DNA of 64,000 nucleotides from Agrococcus jejuensis. GTDB taxonomy: Bacteria > Actinomycetota > Actinomycetes > Actinomycetales > Microbacteriaceae. The stretch is from assembly GCF_900099705.1 (NCBI RefSeq), contig NZ_LT629695.1, positions 1,178,001 to 1,242,000 of the forward strand, given 5' to 3'. Position numbers and translations under genes: made by a program. This document shows, in pieces, positions 62,055 through 64,000 of the stretch. The first letter of the stretch is position 1. Each line of letters starts with the position of its first letter. The notes under the pieces were generated by a model that saw nothing but the letters and a program-made list of their open reading frames with translations, had not been told where the DNA came from and made no database searches.

Positions 62055-62711
62055 TCAGACGACGCGGATGCCCAGGTGCGCCGCGAAGGCGGGCGCGAGG
62101 AGGGACAGCTGCACGTCGTCGATGACGGCGCCCGCGAGCGACTCGACGGGCGTGACGACGCGGGGCTCGAGGCCGCGCAGGTCGACGTGCCGCAGGGTGG
62201 CGCGCGGCAGCTCGAGCGTGTGCACGCTCGAGCCGGGGAACGCGGCGCGCTCGAGCTCGGCATCGCCGACGTCGAGCGTGTCGATCGTGCAGTCGCGGAA
62301 GGTGAGGTCGCGAGCGCGCGCCGCCCGCAGGTTGACGTGGCCGAGCTTGCAGCCGACGAACGCGACCGAGCGGATGCTCGCATCCGACAGGTCGATCGAC
62401 CCGATGCGGCTCGCGACCACCTCGACGTCACGCCACACGCTGCGACTCGCATCGAGCTCGGCGGCGTCGAGACGCTCGACACGCGACTCCACGAGGTGCG
62501 CGTGCCGCAGCACCGCGCCCGTCGCCTGCCAGCGCTCGACGTGGCACTCCGACAGCGCGATCTCGGCGAGGTCGGCACCCGTCGAGTCGACGTCGACCAG
62601 GTGCGCGCGGTCGAGCACGGCTGCGTCGTGCACGGCGGAGGGCGCGGCGTCGTCGAGCGGCGGCAGCGCGACCCGCGGCTCGGTGGGCGCCTGCAGTCGA
62701 TCGGTCGGCAT
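62055..62711 (-). CDS. Pentapeptide-repeat-like protein
   Basis: The 218-residue protein has irregular five-residue coils with A(D/N)L-like cores (TGADLAEIALSECHVERW, LSDASIRSVAFVGCKLGHVN), a right-handed quadrilateral beta-helix pattern. Such proteins may mimic DNA or bind partners. I prefer ATG 62711, six bases after GAGGGG, to ATG 62717. The 350-base gap after it (62712-63062) holds a family A repeat at 62812-62907 and no gene I can support. Confidence 0.75.
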   Translation of the reverse strand: MPTDRLQAPTEPRVALPPLDDAAPSAVHDAAVLDRAHLVDVDSTGADLAEIALSECHVERWQATGAVLRHAHLVESRVERLDAAELDASRSVWRDVEVVASRIGSIDLSDASIRSVAFVGCKLGHVNLRAARARDLTFRDCTIDTLDVGDAELERAAFPGSSVHTLELPRATLRHVDLRGLEPRVVTPVESLAGAVIDDVQLSLLAPAFAAHLGIRVV

Positions 62712-62811
62712 CCGCATCCCCTCGTGCGCGTCGGTCGCGCGCGGCCCATGGTGGCATGCGGGGGCGATGCCGGGTGGGGCATGCGTCCGCTTCGTGGGAC
62801 GCCTTCCCTCT

Positions 62812-62907
62812 CGCTCCCTGAGGTGCGAGCGCAGCGAGCCTCGAAGGGTGCCCGGCGGTCCACGGTGCTCCTTTCGAGGCTCACTCCGTTCGCACCTCAA
62901 GGAGCGG
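62812..62907. repeat. Dispersed palindromic repeat family A, copy 3
   Basis: CGCTCCCTGAGGTGCGAGCG and AGCGAGCCTCGAAGGG at the left match CCTTTCGAGGCTCAC and CGCACCTCAAGGAGCGG at the right. It lies upstream of the pentapeptide-like gene and the divergent alpha-mannosidase gene. Confidence 0.75.
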
Positions 62908-63062
62908 TTGGGAGTGCTCGCGACGGAAGGGTGGAGGGCGGGAGACGGACGAGCGGCACCGCTCTGACGACACACCCAGCCGCTCGACGGGTCGCGGGCC
63001 TACGCTGGCGCCCGTCGCCGGATGAAGCATGTTCGGCGCCGTCGGGATCCACGGGAGGTGTC

Positions 63063-64000
63063 GTGCGCGCTGCCGCGAGCTGGCTCCTCGGCCTCCCGGT
63101 CGAGCAGCCGACGGCGTATCGCAGGCTGCGGGCGATCCGCGAGCGCATCTGGACGCGCCTCGCGCCGCTCGAGGCGAGCATCCTCACGTCGCCAGAGCCC
63201 ACGCCCTTCGGCCACTGGCGTCCGAGCGACTTCCGCCCCCTCCGCCCCGGCACGGCGTGGGGCCACGTGTTCGAGTGCGGCTGGATCCACCTCACCGGAC
63301 CGGCCGCGGCCGACCGGCGCGCCGAGGTGCTGCTGGGCATCCGCGGCGAGAGCCTCGTGCACGACCCGACCGGCACCGTGGTCGACGCGACGACGACCGT
63401 GTACCTGCAGGGCGACCTGCCGCATCCCGGCGGCCGCTTCCGCACGGTGCGCGGCGTCGACACGAGCCACCCGATCGACCTGTACGCCGACGCCACGCAC
63501 AACGGCGTGCTGCTGTGGCCCGTCGGCCGGGCGCGCTTCGACGGCGCGCACCTCGCCGTGCGCGACGACGACGCGTACGCCCTCTACTTCGACGTGCTCA
63601 CGCTCACGATGCTCGCGGGCCACACCGACGACGCCGCGCTGCGCGGCAGCCTGCGCGCCGCGCTCGACGACGCGTGGCGCGCGTTCCGCGCCGACGACCT
63701 CCGGGCCGCGCGCGCATCCCTCGCCCCCGCGCTCGCCGGGCCCGCCACCGACCCGCTCGAGTACACGGCCGTCGGCCACGGGCACCTCGACATGGCGTGG
63801 CTGTGGCCGCTGCGCGAGACGCATCGCAAGTCGGCGCGCACCTACGCACGGCAGCTCGCGTCGATCGAGCGGCACCCGGGATTCGTGTACGGCACGAGCC
63901 AGCCGCAGCAGCTGCAGTGGATGCGCGACCAGCACCCCACGCTGTTCGCGAGGCTCGAGGATGCGGTCGCGGCCGGCGGCGTCGAGGCGCAGGGCTCGTT
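63063..64000 (+). CDS. GH38 alpha-mannosidase, N-terminal part (cut by window edge)
   Basis: The visible 312 codons match the N-terminus of a bacterial alpha-mannosidase: a beta-sandwich region with WGHVFECGWIHLTGP, then the GH38 catalytic start GHGHLDMAWLWPLRET, in which His239 or His241 and Asp243 bind zinc, and YGTSQPQQLQWM. The rest lies off the right edge. GTG 63063 follows GGGAGGTGTC. The enzyme would remove alpha-mannose from glycans taken up or recycled. Confidence 0.85.
   Translation, partial: MRAAASWLLGLPVEQPTAYRRLRAIRERIWTRLAPLEASILTSPEPTPFGHWRPSDFRPLRPGTAWGHVFECGWIHLTGPAAADRRAEVLLGIRGESLVHDPTGTVVDATTTVYLQGDLPHPGGRFRTVRGVDTSHPIDLYADATHNGVLLWPVGRARFDGAHLAVRDDDAYALYFDVLTLTMLAGHTDDAALRGSLRAALDDAWRAFRADDLRAARASLAPALAGPATDPLEYTAVGHGHLDMAWLWPLRETHRKSARTYARQLASIERHPGFVYGTSQPQQLQWMRDQHPTLFARLEDAVAAGGVEAQGS

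Overview
The window looks like chromosomal DNA of a high-GC actinobacterium, most likely a member of the Microbacteriaceae (an Agrococcus-like organism is my inference). The reasons are the very high G+C content, GTG and 4-base ATGA/GTGA start-stop overlaps, a type VII secretion locus, a class I lysyl-tRNA synthetase, the actinobacterial order hpt-ftsH-folE-folP-folB-folK-DUF3180-PH-PH-DUF2520-panC-lysS-clpC, and the TreX/Y/Z trehalose pathway. I see no prophage, insertion sequence, CRISPR array or plasmid gene.

Layout. 1-5568: type VII secretion genes eccD (cut by the window edge, minus strand) and, divergently, eccC-mycP. MycP lacks two of its three catalytic residues. 5783-10477: clpC, a CPBP membrane protease and a small membrane protein. 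10478-24800, minus strand: lysS; an ECF sigma factor with an anti-sigma-like membrane protein and two lipoproteins; then panC, a DUF2520 protein, two PH-domain membrane proteins, DUF3180, folK, a fused folP-folB, folE and ftsH. 24924-30986: hpt, a small membrane protein, five tandem lipoproteins and tilS. 31032-34324: ppa, a coiled-coil M23 endopeptidase, tRNA-Glu/Asp/Phe and two small proteins. 34335-40887: an acyltransferase, a SHOCT protein, a two-component system, a 2-oxoglutarate oxygenase, an aminotransferase and a zinc-ribbon protein. 40944-51723: a yeast MTD1-like methylene-THF dehydrogenase paired with a cyclodeaminase-family cyclohydrolase, an acyl-CoA oxidase, a PAP2 phosphatase, an amidohydrolase, an EamA transporter, a GlxA/AraC regulator, a PQQ-like lipoprotein and a VOC protein. 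51730-60848: treZ, four paralogous membrane proteins, treY and glgX. 61004-64000: a YbaK-type deacylase, DoxX, a pentapeptide-like protein and the start of a GH38 alpha-mannosidase.

How the genes work together. A folate module (folE, folP-folB, folK) makes the cofactor used by the one-carbon pair at 40944-42466. TreZ, TreY and GlgX convert alpha-glucan to trehalose. FtsH, ClpC and the CPBP protein cover protein quality control. The ECF sigma factor probably controls the lipoproteins, because three lipoprotein promoters and the sigma gene itself carry the same motif. The lipoproteins sit as two islands inside the otherwise conserved tilS-to-lysS block.

Non-coding DNA is rich in structure: three dispersed palindromic repeat families, several locus-private inverted or tandem repeat clusters between genes, and terminators whose apex is an inverted pair of the word GGATGC. 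That word also appears enriched inside genes through a choice of rare synonymous codons. The most promising leads are the one-carbon enzyme pair, the ECF/lipoprotein regulon, the protease-dead mycosin and the GGATGC bias.
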